Below, one piece after another: positions 1 through 9,898 of a DNA stretch of 64,000 nucleotides. The notes under the pieces are model-generated. The model ran no database searches. It was not told where the DNA came from and saw only the letters and a program-made list of their open reading frames with translations. The position numbers and the translations under genes were made by a program. Positions within the stretch are counted from its first letter, which is position 1. The number at the start of each line of letters is the position of its first letter. This DNA comes from Chloroflexota bacterium (GTDB lineage: Bacteria > Chloroflexota > Dehalococcoidia > Lucifugimonadales > UBA3495): the NCBI GenBank assembly GCA_026710825.1, contig JAPOQH010000116.1:96901-160900 (forward strand), given 5' to 3'.

Positions 1-534
1 CACGATGCCGTTGACCGCCTGCCCGAAGCCGCCTCTATTCTCAGGACCCCCGGCGATTTTTCCACTCGCGACTTGCAAATCCGTGGCGTCCAGGACCTCC
101 ACTCGGGCGCTTCCCGCCTACGCGATTTCCCAAACGTGATGTTCCGCCTGGAATCCGGCGGCCTGCGCTTCCTCCACATCGGCGACAACCGGGTCGAGTG
201 GCCCGAGGATGTGTCCACCGCCATCGGCGACATCGACGTCCTAATGGTGACCGTGGACGACTCCAACCACCTGCTCACCTATGATCAGGTGGACTCCCTC
301 GTTCAGCGCCTCAAACCCCGCGTCGTCGTCCCCATGCACTACGCCATCCCCGGTCTGCACTCGACGGAATGTGAACTGCTCCCGCCCGAAGGATGGTTGT
401 CCCGACAACCGAAAGTCCGCCGCCTCGCAACCGACCAGGTCGAGTTCACCCCGTCGCAACTGCCGACCCAGCCAGAGGTCTGGCTGCTCCAGCCGGCCAG
501 CGCCTCGCTAACCGCGCCAACAATCATCCCCTGA
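1..534 (+). CDS. MBL-fold metal-dependent hydrolase, 5'-truncated by the window edge
   Basis: The frame is open from base 1, so the N-terminus and the HxHxDH metal motif lie outside the window. What remains resembles the C-terminal half of the UlaG/UPF0173-like branch of the metallo-beta-lactamase superfamily: a FLHIGDNR strand whose Asp is a usual metal ligand, then VLMVTVDD, and a VVPMHY segment carrying the last His ligand. The last residues are variable. It is probably a cytosolic hydrolase, but the substrate cannot be read from this fragment. A TTG at 73 could be taken for a start, but the upstream frame is protein-like, so I treat the gene as partial. The next gene is convergent. Confidence 0.75.
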   Translation, partial: HDAVDRLPEAASILRTPGDFSTRDLQIRGVQDLHSGASRLRDFPNVMFRLESGGLRFLHIGDNRVEWPEDVSTAIGDIDVLMVTVDDSNHLLTYDQVDSLVQRLKPRVVVPMHYAIPGLHSTECELLPPEGWLSRQPKVRRLATDQVEFTPSQLPTQPEVWLLQPASASLTAPTIIP

Positions 535-544
535 AACGCGTCAA

Positions 545-576
545 AACGTAGGGGCGAATAATCATTCGCCCCCGTT
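545..576. terminator. Hairpin between convergent genes, dispersed GTAGGGGCG-type repeat
   Basis: GGGGCGAAT (551-559) pairs perfectly with ATTCGCCCC (564-572) around a 4-base loop. It sits between the convergent MBL and DUF35 genes and could terminate transcription from both sides. The same GTAGGGGCG core occurs at 19170-19192 and 58170-58198, so it is also a dispersed repeat. There is no clear T-tract. Confidence 0.5.
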
Positions 577-615
577 AATCGATCGCCCCCGCTGATCGCC
601 GATGTCCCCGGGAAC

Positions 616-1128
616 CTACCCCTCCGGTGCCTCGTGCGACCACGTGAACCCCTGGTCCGGTTCGTCGATCAGCCTCCACTGCGGCAGCATGAACCCGTCC
701 TCCACCGGCTGGAACGCAACCTCCACCCGCTTGCCGATCCCAACGTTCTCTTCCTTCTCCATGTTGAAATCCGCGTCCACCAGGTTCCCGGTGATGCGAA
801 GCCCGTCGAACTCGTCAGGCTCACCCCGTTGCTCGTCCAACTCAACCAGCACAATGGCGAACGGCGTCAGATCCCGAAAACTGGGGATCACCGTGTGCGC
901 CACCACTTGGTAGGAATATATCGTCCCCTTGCCCGACACCTGCTGCCACTCCCAGTTGATCGACGTGCACCACGGGCAGCCCGGCCCGGGTTCGCCGCGC
1001 AGCAGACCGCAGTCGCTGCATTTCTTGACCACCAGACGACCCTCACCGGCCGCCTCAAAGTAGCCCTTGTACTCTGAATCGTTGTCGGGGATGCTGAGCG
1101 TGATACCCCGGTAGTTGTAATTTGGCAT
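616..1128 (-). CDS. DUF35 OB-fold/zinc-ribbon protein, partner of the adjacent thiolase
   Basis: A 170-residue protein with an N-terminal rubredoxin-like zinc ribbon (CSDCG near residue 35, then CPWC) followed by an OB-fold segment, the standard layout of DUF35 acyl-CoA-associated proteins. These proteins form complexes with thiolase-like enzymes such as the Ltp2/DitF retro-aldolases. I chose the ATG at 1128 because a GGAGA site lies upstream; a longer reading would run back into the thiolase gene. It lies 23 nt downstream of the thiolase on the same strand, so the two are very likely co-transcribed and act together. The exact substrate is unknown. Confidence 0.85.
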   Translation of the reverse strand: MPNYNYRGITLSIPDNDSEYKGYFEAAGEGRLVVKKCSDCGLLRGEPGPGCPWCTSINWEWQQVSGKGTIYSYQVVAHTVIPSFRDLTPFAIVLVELDEQRGEPDEFDGLRITGNLVDADFNMEKEENVGIGKRVEVAFQPVEDGFMLPQWRLIDEPDQGFTWSHEAPEG

Positions 1129-1151
1129 GGTAAATCTCCGTCTCCGGGCGT

Positions 1152-2381
1152 CTAGCTGAGCACGTTGCCCATGATCAGGGAACTGCCGACCGCCGGCGTG
1201 CCCCAGCCCATGTTCATGCTGATCTTGGCATCCTGCACCTGGCGGCACCCGCCTTCGCTGTAATCGTACGTATGGTCGCCCTCCAGCGCGCCGGGGCAGT
1301 AGTCATCCACCGTGCCGCGCAGTTGCCGCACGTTCTCGATCACCATGTTCATCCCGTGCGTGTACCCCTCGCAAAGGTGCCCGCCGCTCAGGTTGTTGGG
1401 ACGCTTGCCGCCCAGGTTGATGATGCCGCTGGTCACGTAGTCCTTGCCCTCGCCTTTTTCGCACCACCCGTAATCCTCAAATTGCAGCAGCACCGTGTAC
1501 GTGAACGCGTCGTAACACCCGGTGATATCAACGTCCTCGTGCTTCACGCCGGCCAGGTCAAACACGCGTGGCCCGACGTAGTGGCCGGCCACCCTGCTGA
1601 TGGGTCCATGCTGGTAATGGAAATCGCCGCCCGGCTTGGTTCCGCGACCCTGCACTCCCTTGACGTAGATCGGCTTGTGCTTCAGGTCCCGCGCCCGCTC
1701 CGCAGAGGTAACAATCACGCAGGTTGCGTTGTCCGTTTCCAGGCAGCAGTCCAGCAGATGCGCCACCGGCCGGATGATCCACCGCGAGTTCATCACGTCG
1801 TCCACGGTTACCCGGTGCTTCATCAGCGCCTTGGGGTTGTTGGAGGCATGATTCGAGTGCGCCGCCTTGATGGCCGCCAAATCCTCGGACTTCACGCCGT
1901 ACTCCGCCATGTGCCGTGTGAACGTGTATGAAAACTGCTGCACCGCGCTGATCAGCCCATACGGACGTTTCATCAAATCCAGCCCGCCGATGGGCGCGGA
2001 CGCCCGCGCTCCAGTGCCGCCGATGCGTATGTTGGAGTACCCGTTCATCGACCTGAATATCGCCACCACGTCGCACATCCCAGCCTCAATCGCGCCAATG
2101 GCCAGACCCACCAGCGCCTCGGTGGATGATCCACCGCCCGAGCAGTCCATGTAAAAGTTGGGCCGGATGCCCAGGTCGTACTGAATCGAAGTGGACGGCG
2201 TCGAGTCCCCACCGTGATAACTGAGCATCCCGTCCACGTCGTCGGGCGTCAGTCCCGCGTCGTTCATCGCGTTGCGGATGGCTTCGGCGCCCATGGCGCG
2301 GGTGGTGCGCCCCGAGGCTCGGCTGTACTCGGTCTCGCCGACGCCTACTATGCAATACTTGTCTCGCGGATTACCTGCCAT
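1152..2381 (-). CDS. Thiolase-family protein (SCP-x/Ltp2-like)
   Basis: A 409-residue thiolase-fold protein starting with the IVGVGETEYS strand typical of the SCP-x/lipid-transfer branch. The loop that carries the nucleophilic Cys in true thiolases here reads SGGGSSTEA (about residues 81-89), with the only nearby Cys at position 80. The C-terminal GHPxGATG-like segment reads SGGHLCEGYTHGM. These departures resemble Ltp2/DitF-type enzymes, which cleave beta-hydroxyacyl-CoA side chains by retro-aldol chemistry together with a DUF35 subunit. The DUF35 gene follows directly. I infer an acyl-CoA aldolase or thiolase role in degrading a branched or sterol-like side chain; the substrate is not visible. 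Confidence 0.85.
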   Translation of the reverse strand: MAGNPRDKYCIVGVGETEYSRASGRTTRAMGAEAIRNAMNDAGLTPDDVDGMLSYHGGDSTPSTSIQYDLGIRPNFYMDCSGGGSSTEALVGLAIGAIEAGMCDVVAIFRSMNGYSNIRIGGTGARASAPIGGLDLMKRPYGLISAVQQFSYTFTRHMAEYGVKSEDLAAIKAAHSNHASNNPKALMKHRVTVDDVMNSRWIIRPVAHLLDCCLETDNATCVIVTSAERARDLKHKPIYVKGVQGRGTKPGGDFHYQHGPISRVAGHYVGPRVFDLAGVKHEDVDITGCYDAFTYTVLLQFEDYGWCEKGEGKDYVTSGIINLGGKRPNNLSGGHLCEGYTHGMNMVIENVRQLRGTVDDYCPGALEGDHTYDYSEGGCRQVQDAKISMNMGWGTPAVGSSLIMGNVLS

Positions 2382-2781
2382 ATCGTTCCCTCCGGTTGGC
2401 TACGGTTTCGCGCCCGCCGGACCAACGGAATCGGCGCGGCGGAGTGACGCTATCACGCTCCCAACAAAAGGGGCAACCTTTCGGTCACCCCTAACTATTC
2501 ACATTACTTGCGCCGCCCGTGAATCCAACCGTCATCCCCACCTTGTGCCGGAATCCAGGAAATCCTCAACCCGCCAGCCCATCCAATCAACCGTCATTCC
2601 GAAAACCGTCATCCCCGCCTTGTGCCGGAATCCAGGAAATCCTCAACCCGCCAGCCCATGCAATCAACCGTCGTTCCGAAAACCGTCATTCCGGCCTTGA
2701 GCCGGAATCCAGGAAATCCTCGCCCACCTGACGTTTGCCTGCAACCGGATTATCTCCATGGCCGCCGGCATCGCGAGCGCG
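2382..2781. other. Non-coding interval between trpS and the thiolase gene
   Basis: A 400-bp gap between two minus-strand genes. Its main content is the 77-bp tandem repeat listed separately. The part next to the thiolase start (2382-2480) should hold that operon's promoter, but I see no convincing boxes. Short open frames across the repeats are not protein-like. Confidence 0.6.
2529..2720. repeat. 77-bp tandem repeat, about 2.5 copies
   Basis: Units start at 2529, 2606 and 2683 with an exact 77-bp period. Each begins CCGTCATtCC, continues through a GTGCCGGAATCCAGGAAAT-like core, and ends in ATCAACCGTCxTTCCGAAAA. The third unit breaks off after AGGAAATCCT. The core belongs to the widespread CGTCATTCC...GGAATCCAG extragenic hairpin type; another copy is at 18458-18484. 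Mismatches are few, which suggests recent expansion. Confidence 0.85.
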
Positions 2782-3798
<1,017 letters not shown>

Positions 3799-3848
3799 AC
3801 TGTGAGTCTCCTCGACGACAATGAACTTTTGATAGATCCCAATATCTA

Positions 3849-4067
3849 TTAGAGTAATAGGTCAAGCACTTCGAACGCGGCCACTGCGTAAGCCGCCAAA
3901 AACACCAATAAAACCCACGCAACAGTACGCAAAATCGCTTGTACCCAAATGGGGCAATCGCCAAATTTGAGCTCAAGGTAAATCAGTCCGTACACTGCTC
4001 CGAACAAGAGCAAGAATAAGGCTATCAACACGGCGATTTCGCCAACCGTTGCCGATCCCATATTCAT
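3849..4067 (-). CDS. Small two-helix membrane protein
   Basis: A 72-residue protein with two strongly hydrophobic stretches (about residues 10-30 and 45-68), separated by a short loop containing ELKFGDCPIW. I chose the ATG at 4067 because it falls 10 nt after the stop of the upstream fusion gene and has a GGGA element; a longer reading would overlap that gene in an unlikely composition. The spacing suggests translational coupling to the fusion gene. I do not recognise a family. It could be a membrane anchor or partner of the fusion protein, but only position supports this. Confidence 0.6.
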   Translation of the reverse strand: MNMGSATVGEIAVLIALFLLLFGAVYGLIYLELKFGDCPIWVQAILRTVAWVLLVFLAAYAVAAFEVLDLLL

Positions 4068-4077
4068 GCATGTCCCG

Positions 4078-6285
4078 TCATAATCCCGCGGAACCGCGCG
4101 CTGCACGCACCGTCTCGGCGGGCAACTCATCGCGTTTTTGTCGTTGCCGGTCAAGATATTCTAGCAGTTTGTCCGCCGCCATCCCCTTGCACTCGCCGCA
4201 CAGCAGTTCACCCGACCGGCACTGCTGTTGCAATGCCGCGTATTCTTCCGCTCCCGATGTACAGTGGAACGCGTGCAGGCTGGACACGCTGCAGACCCGC
4301 GGGTCCGGGTTTCCCCCCAACTCCCGCTGTTCCTCCAGCGTCCGCCGCCCGCCGGTATACGCCCGCCCGATCCGACGCCGAATGTCTGCTGGCGGATCAT
4401 CGTACGCGATCCGACCCTGCGGCACGGCATTGGTCATCACCTCCACCGCGCTGCCCGTGCTCGGATCGTCGTACATCGTCAGGTTCCGCATCATCCGCAG
4501 GTACAGCGCCGACGGCCTGACAAACCCAAACCGGTCGGCGATGTTCCGCGCCATCCGCACGTAAACATCGCCGCCGATGCCGTCAATCACCAGTGTCCGG
4601 CACGGCCCACCTGACAACGGCTCCTGCACGTGCAGGATGTTCGCCAAGCGCAGCAGCGGCAGGAATGTGTCGGTGACGCTGCTGCTCAACCGCATCCCCA
4701 ACGCCGAGTTGAGCACACTGAGCGGCGTCGCACTCCCTAGGGTGAAAGCGGTCTCCACCAACGTTGGGCGGTCCAACTGCATGTAGGCGTCCGTAGCCTC
4801 CAGATCCAGTCCCATCCCCGCCAGCGTCAGCAACCGGTCCGCAACCTGGCGCCGCGCCTCCCTCCGTGAATCCGATTCGTTGCGGAACCCCAGCACGACT
4901 TCAGCGCCAAGGGACTGGAAATAGACCAGCAGGTTCCCCAACGCACCGTACCCCAGGTGCATGGGGCCATCCGTCGGCATGGCGGCGATGACCTTGCAAC
5001 GCTGCCCGTCGGTCAGGGCCTGCATGAACAGGTCGGCGTCCCGGCTGCCCACAATCTGCCCAGTCACGATGTACGGATGCGGCGATTCAAACCACTGGGC
5101 AAAATATTGGCGCTGCTCGTCGTACGCTTCGTTGAGCCCGGTGACCCGCAACTCCTTGATCAGTTCGTTCTCGCGCGCCAGTGGTTGGTCGCCGCTCCGC
5201 ACCATCAGGGATGGGATCGCGATGTCCGCCTCTTCAACGCGCGTCTCCGGCGAGTCCGCATCCAGAATCGAGCCGTGCAGCCGGCTCAATCGCTGCGCGA
5301 TGTCGTTCAGCGTCCTTTCCTGCACCTCGCGGGCGTTCGACAACAACAGCCGTGCGATATCCTCCGCAGTCTCCGAGGACAACCCAAGCTGCCTCGCCTT
5401 GCGCCGCGCCCCCACGAACAGATTCTCCTCCACCGCCGGCTTGTGGATGGTGTCGCTCTCCAGGTACTTCTCCGCCGCCACGTTCCGCGACGCCTCGATC
5501 CGGTCGTGGGTCAACTCCAGGATGCGGTCGTGGCTGCCCGCGATTATCGTCCTCTGCTGGCCCCGGTATTCCACGTACGGAAACCCGCTGGCCGGCATTT
5601 CCGACCGGACCAACATGGGATCCTCACCCTCCAACAGCCGCTCGACCCCTCTCTGTATGTCCGCGACCTCAGTCAATCGCCGCCACTCCGGCGGAACCAG
5701 CGTCGAATCGTCGCCATCCAGCCAGTCGGCCAAACGCGCCATCCGCGAGTCGAATATCTCCACCGCCGCCGGGATGGTCAGAAACACCCTCATGACCAGC
5801 GCCGGAATCAGGCAATCGCGGCGATAATTGAACCCGTATTCCTCTCTGGATCTCCCGTCAATGGGTACGTCTTTACGGTAATCTGCGTGCCGTTCAATGC
5901 TCGCCAGGTCCAACTGCGCGGCATGCCAGAGTATCCTCCCGTTCGCATCCTCGGTGGTCGGATCCCATGCGCAACGGATGGTGTGTGATACCGCCGCAAC
6001 CAGGGATTCCGGTGCTCCCGCTCCCCTCAGCCAGCCCGAGGCGATCGCGGCGGACGCGTCCGGCCGATCGGGGTCATCAGGACGTCCCGCCAGGTGGAAC
6101 AGCGCCGCCAGGCTGACTACGGCCGCGTCTGCGTCCTCACCCGATGCGCTGATCAGCTCGGCTGCATTCGCGGCGATCCGACGGGCGGCCGGCAGTCCCT
6201 GCGCGTCGGGATGACCCAAGTAGGTCGCCGCCAGCGAAGTGGCCAGTCGGTGAGCGTCGGGCGTGTACTGCTGGGCGGTTGTCAT
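4078..6285 (-). CDS. Three-module protein: degenerate HD domain, AroQ-type chorismate mutase, TrpRS-like domain
   Basis: A 735-residue protein. Residues 1-190 look like an HD phosphohydrolase fold in which the HD pair reads His64-Leu65 (LAALFHLAG), so it is probably inactive. Residues 245-327 align without gaps to E. coli AroQ chorismate mutase: Arg245, Arg262, Lys273, Glu286 and Gln322 match EcCM Arg11, Arg28, Lys39, Glu52 and Gln88, while Asp48, Arg51 and Ser84 are replaced by Lys282, Val285 and Ala318. Residues 405-720 follow archaeal/eukaryotic TrpRS: HLGY (443-446) for HIGH, DVYVRMARNIADR (573-585), TGGR (644-647), GGNP (657-660), CGECK (696-700). The KMSKS region (about 605-625) is lost. 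I infer a regulatory or biosynthetic protein at the chorismate branch, sensing tryptophan, rather than an aminoacylating enzyme. trpS lies two genes downstream. Confidence 0.8.
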   Translation of the reverse strand: MTTAQQYTPDAHRLATSLAATYLGHPDAQGLPAARRIAANAAELISASGEDADAAVVSLAALFHLAGRPDDPDRPDASAAIASGWLRGAGAPESLVAAVSHTIRCAWDPTTEDANGRILWHAAQLDLASIERHADYRKDVPIDGRSREEYGFNYRRDCLIPALVMRVFLTIPAAVEIFDSRMARLADWLDGDDSTLVPPEWRRLTEVADIQRGVERLLEGEDPMLVRSEMPASGFPYVEYRGQQRTIIAGSHDRILELTHDRIEASRNVAAEKYLESDTIHKPAVEENLFVGARRKARQLGLSSETAEDIARLLLSNAREVQERTLNDIAQRLSRLHGSILDADSPETRVEEADIAIPSLMVRSGDQPLARENELIKELRVTGLNEAYDEQRQYFAQWFESPHPYIVTGQIVGSRDADLFMQALTDGQRCKVIAAMPTDGPMHLGYGALGNLLVYFQSLGAEVVLGFRNESDSRREARRQVADRLLTLAGMGLDLEATDAYMQLDRPTLVETAFTLGSATPLSVLNSALGMRLSSSVTDTFLPLLRLANILHVQEPLSGGPCRTLVIDGIGGDVYVRMARNIADRFGFVRPSALYLRMMRNLTMYDDPSTGSAVEVMTNAVPQGRIAYDDPPADIRRRIGRAYTGGRRTLEEQRELGGNPDPRVCSVSSLHAFHCTSGAEEYAALQQQCRSGELLCGECKGMAADKLLEYLDRQRQKRDELPAETVRAARGSAGL

Positions 6286-6367
6286 CGCCGGTATTCATGC
6301 TGCAATCAGGTAGGATTGCAACATAATACCAGCAAAGTCGGCGGCGGAACGCAGTCCGCTCTACGTA

Positions 6368-7048
6368 TCAGGAGCCCAGCCGCCCCAGGAACCGGGCAAC
6401 CGCCGCATTCACCGCTTCCGGTTGTTCCAGCGTCACGAAATGGCCGGAGTTAGGCACCACCACAACTTCCGCGTCTTGCAGTTCCCTGCCCAGGTACTCC
6501 GCGTACCTCACCGGCGTCATCACGTCGTCAGCCCCCACTATCACCAGCGACGGTAGGGCAATCTCTTTGACTCGCTCCATCACGTCGAATTTGTCACAGC
6601 ACGCCAGGTCGTTGTGCTCAACCATCGGTCCGTATTGCAACGCGCGCTCCGCCAACTGCGGGGCCATCTCTGCGTTGATCGCCTCGTAGTACCCGGGAGC
6701 CTCCGAACGCCATTGGGCGTCATCCAGGCACCGGTTCAGGTAATCCGGATGCACGCGCAGCCGCCCGCCCGTCCCGATCAGCACCAACCCCGCCAGGTCC
6801 TCGGGAAACCTCAGCGCGTAGTCCAGCGCAATCGCGCCGCCCATCGAGTGGCCGAAAAGCACGAACGGCGGGTAACCCTTGCCGGTCGCATACTCCCGCA
6901 GCCAGTCTACGTAACCGCCGATGCTGTCCCGAGCCTCCCCTTCCGGATGTCCCGGTAGGTTCACCGCATCGGAGTTGGCAAACGCCTCTGTCTGATAATG
7001 GTAGGTCAACTCATTCTGGCCGGAGCCATGCACCATCAATAACTGCAT
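6368..7048 (-). CDS. Alpha/beta-fold hydrolase
   Basis: A 226-residue hydrolase with a complete catalytic set: nucleophile elbow GHSMGG, acid in IVGADDVMTPV and His in NSGHFVTLEQPE. The opening MVHGSGQN supplies the oxyanion-hole HG motif. It is slightly short, with a small lid domain. I chose the ATG at 7048, which has an AGGA element upstream, over a TTG three codons earlier. It lies between gyrA and the HD/CM/TrpRS-like gene on the same strand. The substrate, probably an ester or a C-C bond in a small molecule, cannot be told. Confidence 0.9.
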   Translation of the reverse strand: MQLLMVHGSGQNELTYHYQTEAFANSDAVNLPGHPEGEARDSIGGYVDWLREYATGKGYPPFVLFGHSMGGAIALDYALRFPEDLAGLVLIGTGGRLRVHPDYLNRCLDDAQWRSEAPGYYEAINAEMAPQLAERALQYGPMVEHNDLACCDKFDVMERVKEIALPSLVIVGADDVMTPVRYAEYLGRELQDAEVVVVPNSGHFVTLEQPEAVNAAVARFLGRLGS

Positions 7049-7088
7049 TGAACTCAATCCTGAAAATATTGGGGGCTATAACACGCGA

Positions 7089-7110
7089 AGGGGCGCGGTT
7101 CAGCGCCCCT
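7089..7110 (-). terminator. Hairpin after gyrA
   Basis: AGGGGCGC and GCGCCCCT pair around a 6-base loop, 23 nt beyond the gyrA stop. There is no U-tract on the minus strand, so it may attenuate or stabilise the transcript rather than terminate it fully. Confidence 0.45.
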
Positions 7111-7132
7111 CCATCAATTGCTGGGTCGCAGA

Positions 7133-9898
7133 CTACAGGAGCGGCGCCTGCCCGTTGGTGTGAGCCTGCGGCTCATCACCATCGTCGTCGTCGTCCTCGT
7201 CCACATCGTCCGGAAGTTCGGCCTCATTCACCTCGTCGGGCAATTCGGCCTCGTCCAATTCGGACTCTTCTTCATCGTATTGGCTGTCGGCCACTGCCGC
7301 TACGGCTTCAGCCTCCGCCAGCGCGGAACCTGCGGGCTCCGTGCCATTCTGACGCGTCGGGTCATCTTGGCTGTAATCGTTCGCGCGGAAGCAGTAGATC
7401 GACACTACGCTGTCATCCCCGCTGCGCTCACGCCAGATGATTACTCCCTTGGTCTGCCGCGTGTTCACCACCTTGACCTCGGATAGGTTGATTCGTACCA
7501 CCTGTCCTTGCGACGAGATTATGAATACCTCGTGGCCCTCCTCCTCGTTCATATCCGCGGAGTTCACTACCTTGGCATCCACCACCGGGCCGGTGGGCTT
7601 GTCGCTCTGGTCCACGGCAAACGTCTTGACGCCCATTCCGCCGCGATTCGTCTCCCGGTACACCGCCTCGCCCTTGCTGTTATACAGCGGCGTGGCCTTG
7701 CCGTAGCCCTTTTCGCTCACCACCAGCAGGTACTCGTCCTCGGGGTTGTTCACCACGTCCATCGCTACCACACGGTCCTTGCCCCCGAACTCGTCCTTGA
7801 ACCGCATCCCGATCACGCCCGCAGCGTTGCGGTTCCGCTCGGGAATGCTGCTCACCGGACACAGCAGCGCCTGCCCCTGCTCCGTGACCATCACGATTGA
7901 CGCGTCGCTGACCACCGGCCGCACTGCGATCAGTTCGTCGCCATCCTGTATCTTCATGGCGATCAGGCCGGACTTGCGCAGGTTTTTGAGTTGGCCGGGA
8001 CGCAGCGCGTTCACTCGCCCCTGCCGCGTCGCAAAGATATACAGGCTGTTGTATTCATCCCTGCTGGCCGGCAGCATGGTTTGCACCTGCTCGCCGGGTT
8101 GCAGCGGAATCAGGTTCACCAGCAGCGTCCCCCGCGCCGTCCGACCGCTGTCGTTCGGCGTTTCATAAACGTTCAGGGGATACACCCTGCCCTTGTTCGT
8201 GAAGAACAGCAGTTGGTCGTGGGTGTTCACCACCGCGATCTGCATCACCGCGTCGTCGTCCCGGTTGTTCGCCCCACGCACGCCCTTGCCGCCGCGCCGC
8301 TGGGTGCGGTACGTATTGATCGGAACCCGCTTGATGTACCCGCGCTGACTCAGCGTCACCACCACGTCTTCCTGCACGATGAACTGCTCGATGGACTGCT
8401 CCTGCAGTTCCTCGGCGATAATCACCGTGCGGCGGCCGTTGGCGTGCTTGCGCTTTACCTCGCGGGTTTCCTTCTTGATCTCGTTCCGGATCTTCTGCGG
8501 GTTCTGCAGCAGGTCCTCCAGCTCGGCGATCGTGGCCAGCAGGTCGTTGTACTCCTCGTCCAGCCTCTGCCGCTCCAGCGCAGCCAGCCGGCGCAACTGC
8601 ATGTCCAGGATGGCCTGCGCCTGGATCTCGGTGAGGTCAAACGTCTGCACCAGGTTGTTCCGCGCCGTTTCCACGTCTTGGCTGTTGCGGATGGTCTCGA
8701 TGATCGCGTCGATGGCATCCAGCGCCTTGAGCAGCCCCTCCACAATATGCGCCCGGTCGCGCGCCCGTCCCAACTGATACTCGGTCCGCCGCCGGATCAC
8801 GTCCTCCCGGTGCAGTACAAAGTTCCGGATCAGTTCCTTGAGCGAAAGTTCCTGCGGTTGCCCGTCCACCAACGCCAGCATGATGGCGTTGAACGATGAC
8901 CGCAGCGCCGTCCGCTTGAAAAGGTTGTTCAGGATCACCGTGGCTTGGGCATTCCTCGAAAGCTCAATCACCACCCGGATCCCGCGTCGGTCGGATTCGT
9001 CTCGGATGTCGGAGATCCCAACCAGCGTCTTGTCCCTGACCAGCCCCGCGATCTTCTCCACCATCGTCGCCTTGTTGACCTGGAAAGGCAGTTCGCTGAC
9101 CACGATGCGCTGGCGGTTGTTCCGCATCTCCTCGATCTCGGTCACCGCCTCCATCACAACCCGTCCCCGTCCGGTGGCGTACATGTCCCGGATGCCCGAC
9201 ACGCCGCGTATGCGTGCCGACGTCGGGAAGTCCGGCCCCGGCACGATCGCCATCAGTTGGTCCACGTCGCAATCCGGATGATCGATCACGTGGCAAACCG
9301 CGTCGCAGATTTCGCCCAGGTTGTGCGGAGGCATGTTGGTCGCCATACCCACCGCGATGCCCGACGATCCGTTGACCAACAGGTTCGGCATCCTCGACGG
9401 AAGCACTCGCGGCTCCTTGATCGAGTCGTCGAAGTTGTCGGAATAATCCACCGTCTGCTGGTCGATATCCGCCAGCATTTCATCCGCGATCGCAGTCAAC
9501 CGCGCCTCGGTGTACCGCATCGCGGCCGGCGGGTCGCCGTCGATGCTGCCAAAGTTCCCCTGGCCGTCTATCAGCGGCGCTCGCATAGAGAACGGTTGGG
9601 CCATCCGCACCAGCGCGTCATACACCGATGCGTCCCCGTGGGGGTGGAACTTGCCCAGCACTTCGCCCACGATCCGCGCGCTCTTGCGATACTGGCTCCC
9701 GGGGCGGATCCCCATGTCGTGCATGGCGTAGAGAATGCGCCTCTGCACCGGCTTCAGCCCGTCCCGCACGTCCGGCAACGCACGGGAAACGATGACCGAC
9801 ATGGCGTACGAGAGGTACGATTCGCGCATCTCGTCCTGGATCGGACGCGGTGTGGAATCTCCTCCGGTCTGCGGCGGGGGTGGGGGTGCTGTGGTCAT
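7133..9898 (-). CDS. gyrA: DNA gyrase subunit A
   Basis: A 921-residue type IIA topoisomerase A subunit. It cuts and rejoins DNA through Tyr129 (AMRYTEARL) and works with GyrB, which is not in the window. The GyrA box QRRGGKG in the C-terminal beta-pinwheel marks it as gyrase rather than topoisomerase IV. In the quinolone-determining region the residues matching E. coli Ser83 and Asp87 are Ala90 and Asp94. The N-terminus carries a proline run, and the C-terminus ends in a long acidic tail rich in Asp and Glu (about 60 residues). The start codon overlaps the stop of the upstream amidotransferase-like gene by 4 nt. Confidence 0.97.
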   Translation of the reverse strand: MTTAPPPPPQTGGDSTPRPIQDEMRESYLSYAMSVIVSRALPDVRDGLKPVQRRILYAMHDMGIRPGSQYRKSARIVGEVLGKFHPHGDASVYDALVRMAQPFSMRAPLIDGQGNFGSIDGDPPAAMRYTEARLTAIADEMLADIDQQTVDYSDNFDDSIKEPRVLPSRMPNLLVNGSSGIAVGMATNMPPHNLGEICDAVCHVIDHPDCDVDQLMAIVPGPDFPTSARIRGVSGIRDMYATGRGRVVMEAVTEIEEMRNNRQRIVVSELPFQVNKATMVEKIAGLVRDKTLVGISDIRDESDRRGIRVVIELSRNAQATVILNNLFKRTALRSSFNAIMLALVDGQPQELSLKELIRNFVLHREDVIRRRTEYQLGRARDRAHIVEGLLKALDAIDAIIETIRNSQDVETARNNLVQTFDLTEIQAQAILDMQLRRLAALERQRLDEEYNDLLATIAELEDLLQNPQKIRNEIKKETREVKRKHANGRRTVIIAEELQEQSIEQFIVQEDVVVTLSQRGYIKRVPINTYRTQRRGGKGVRGANNRDDDAVMQIAVVNTHDQLLFFTNKGRVYPLNVYETPNDSGRTARGTLLVNLIPLQPGEQVQTMLPASRDEYNSLYIFATRQGRVNALRPGQLKNLRKSGLIAMKIQDGDELIAVRPVVSDASIVMVTEQGQALLCPVSSIPERNRNAAGVIGMRFKDEFGGKDRVVAMDVVNNPEDEYLLVVSEKGYGKATPLYNSKGEAVYRETNRGGMGVKTFAVDQSDKPTGPVVDAKVVNSADMNEEEGHEVFIISSQGQVVRINLSEVKVVNTRQTKGVIIWRERSGDDSVVSIYCFRANDYSQDDPTRQNGTEPAGSALAEAEAVAAVADSQYDEEESELDEAELPDEVNEAELPDDVDEDDDDDGDEPQAHTNGQAPLL

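Noticed and set aside
2529..2720. CRISPR array
   Set aside because: The 77-bp units are repeated in full, with no variable spacers, and no cas genes are present.
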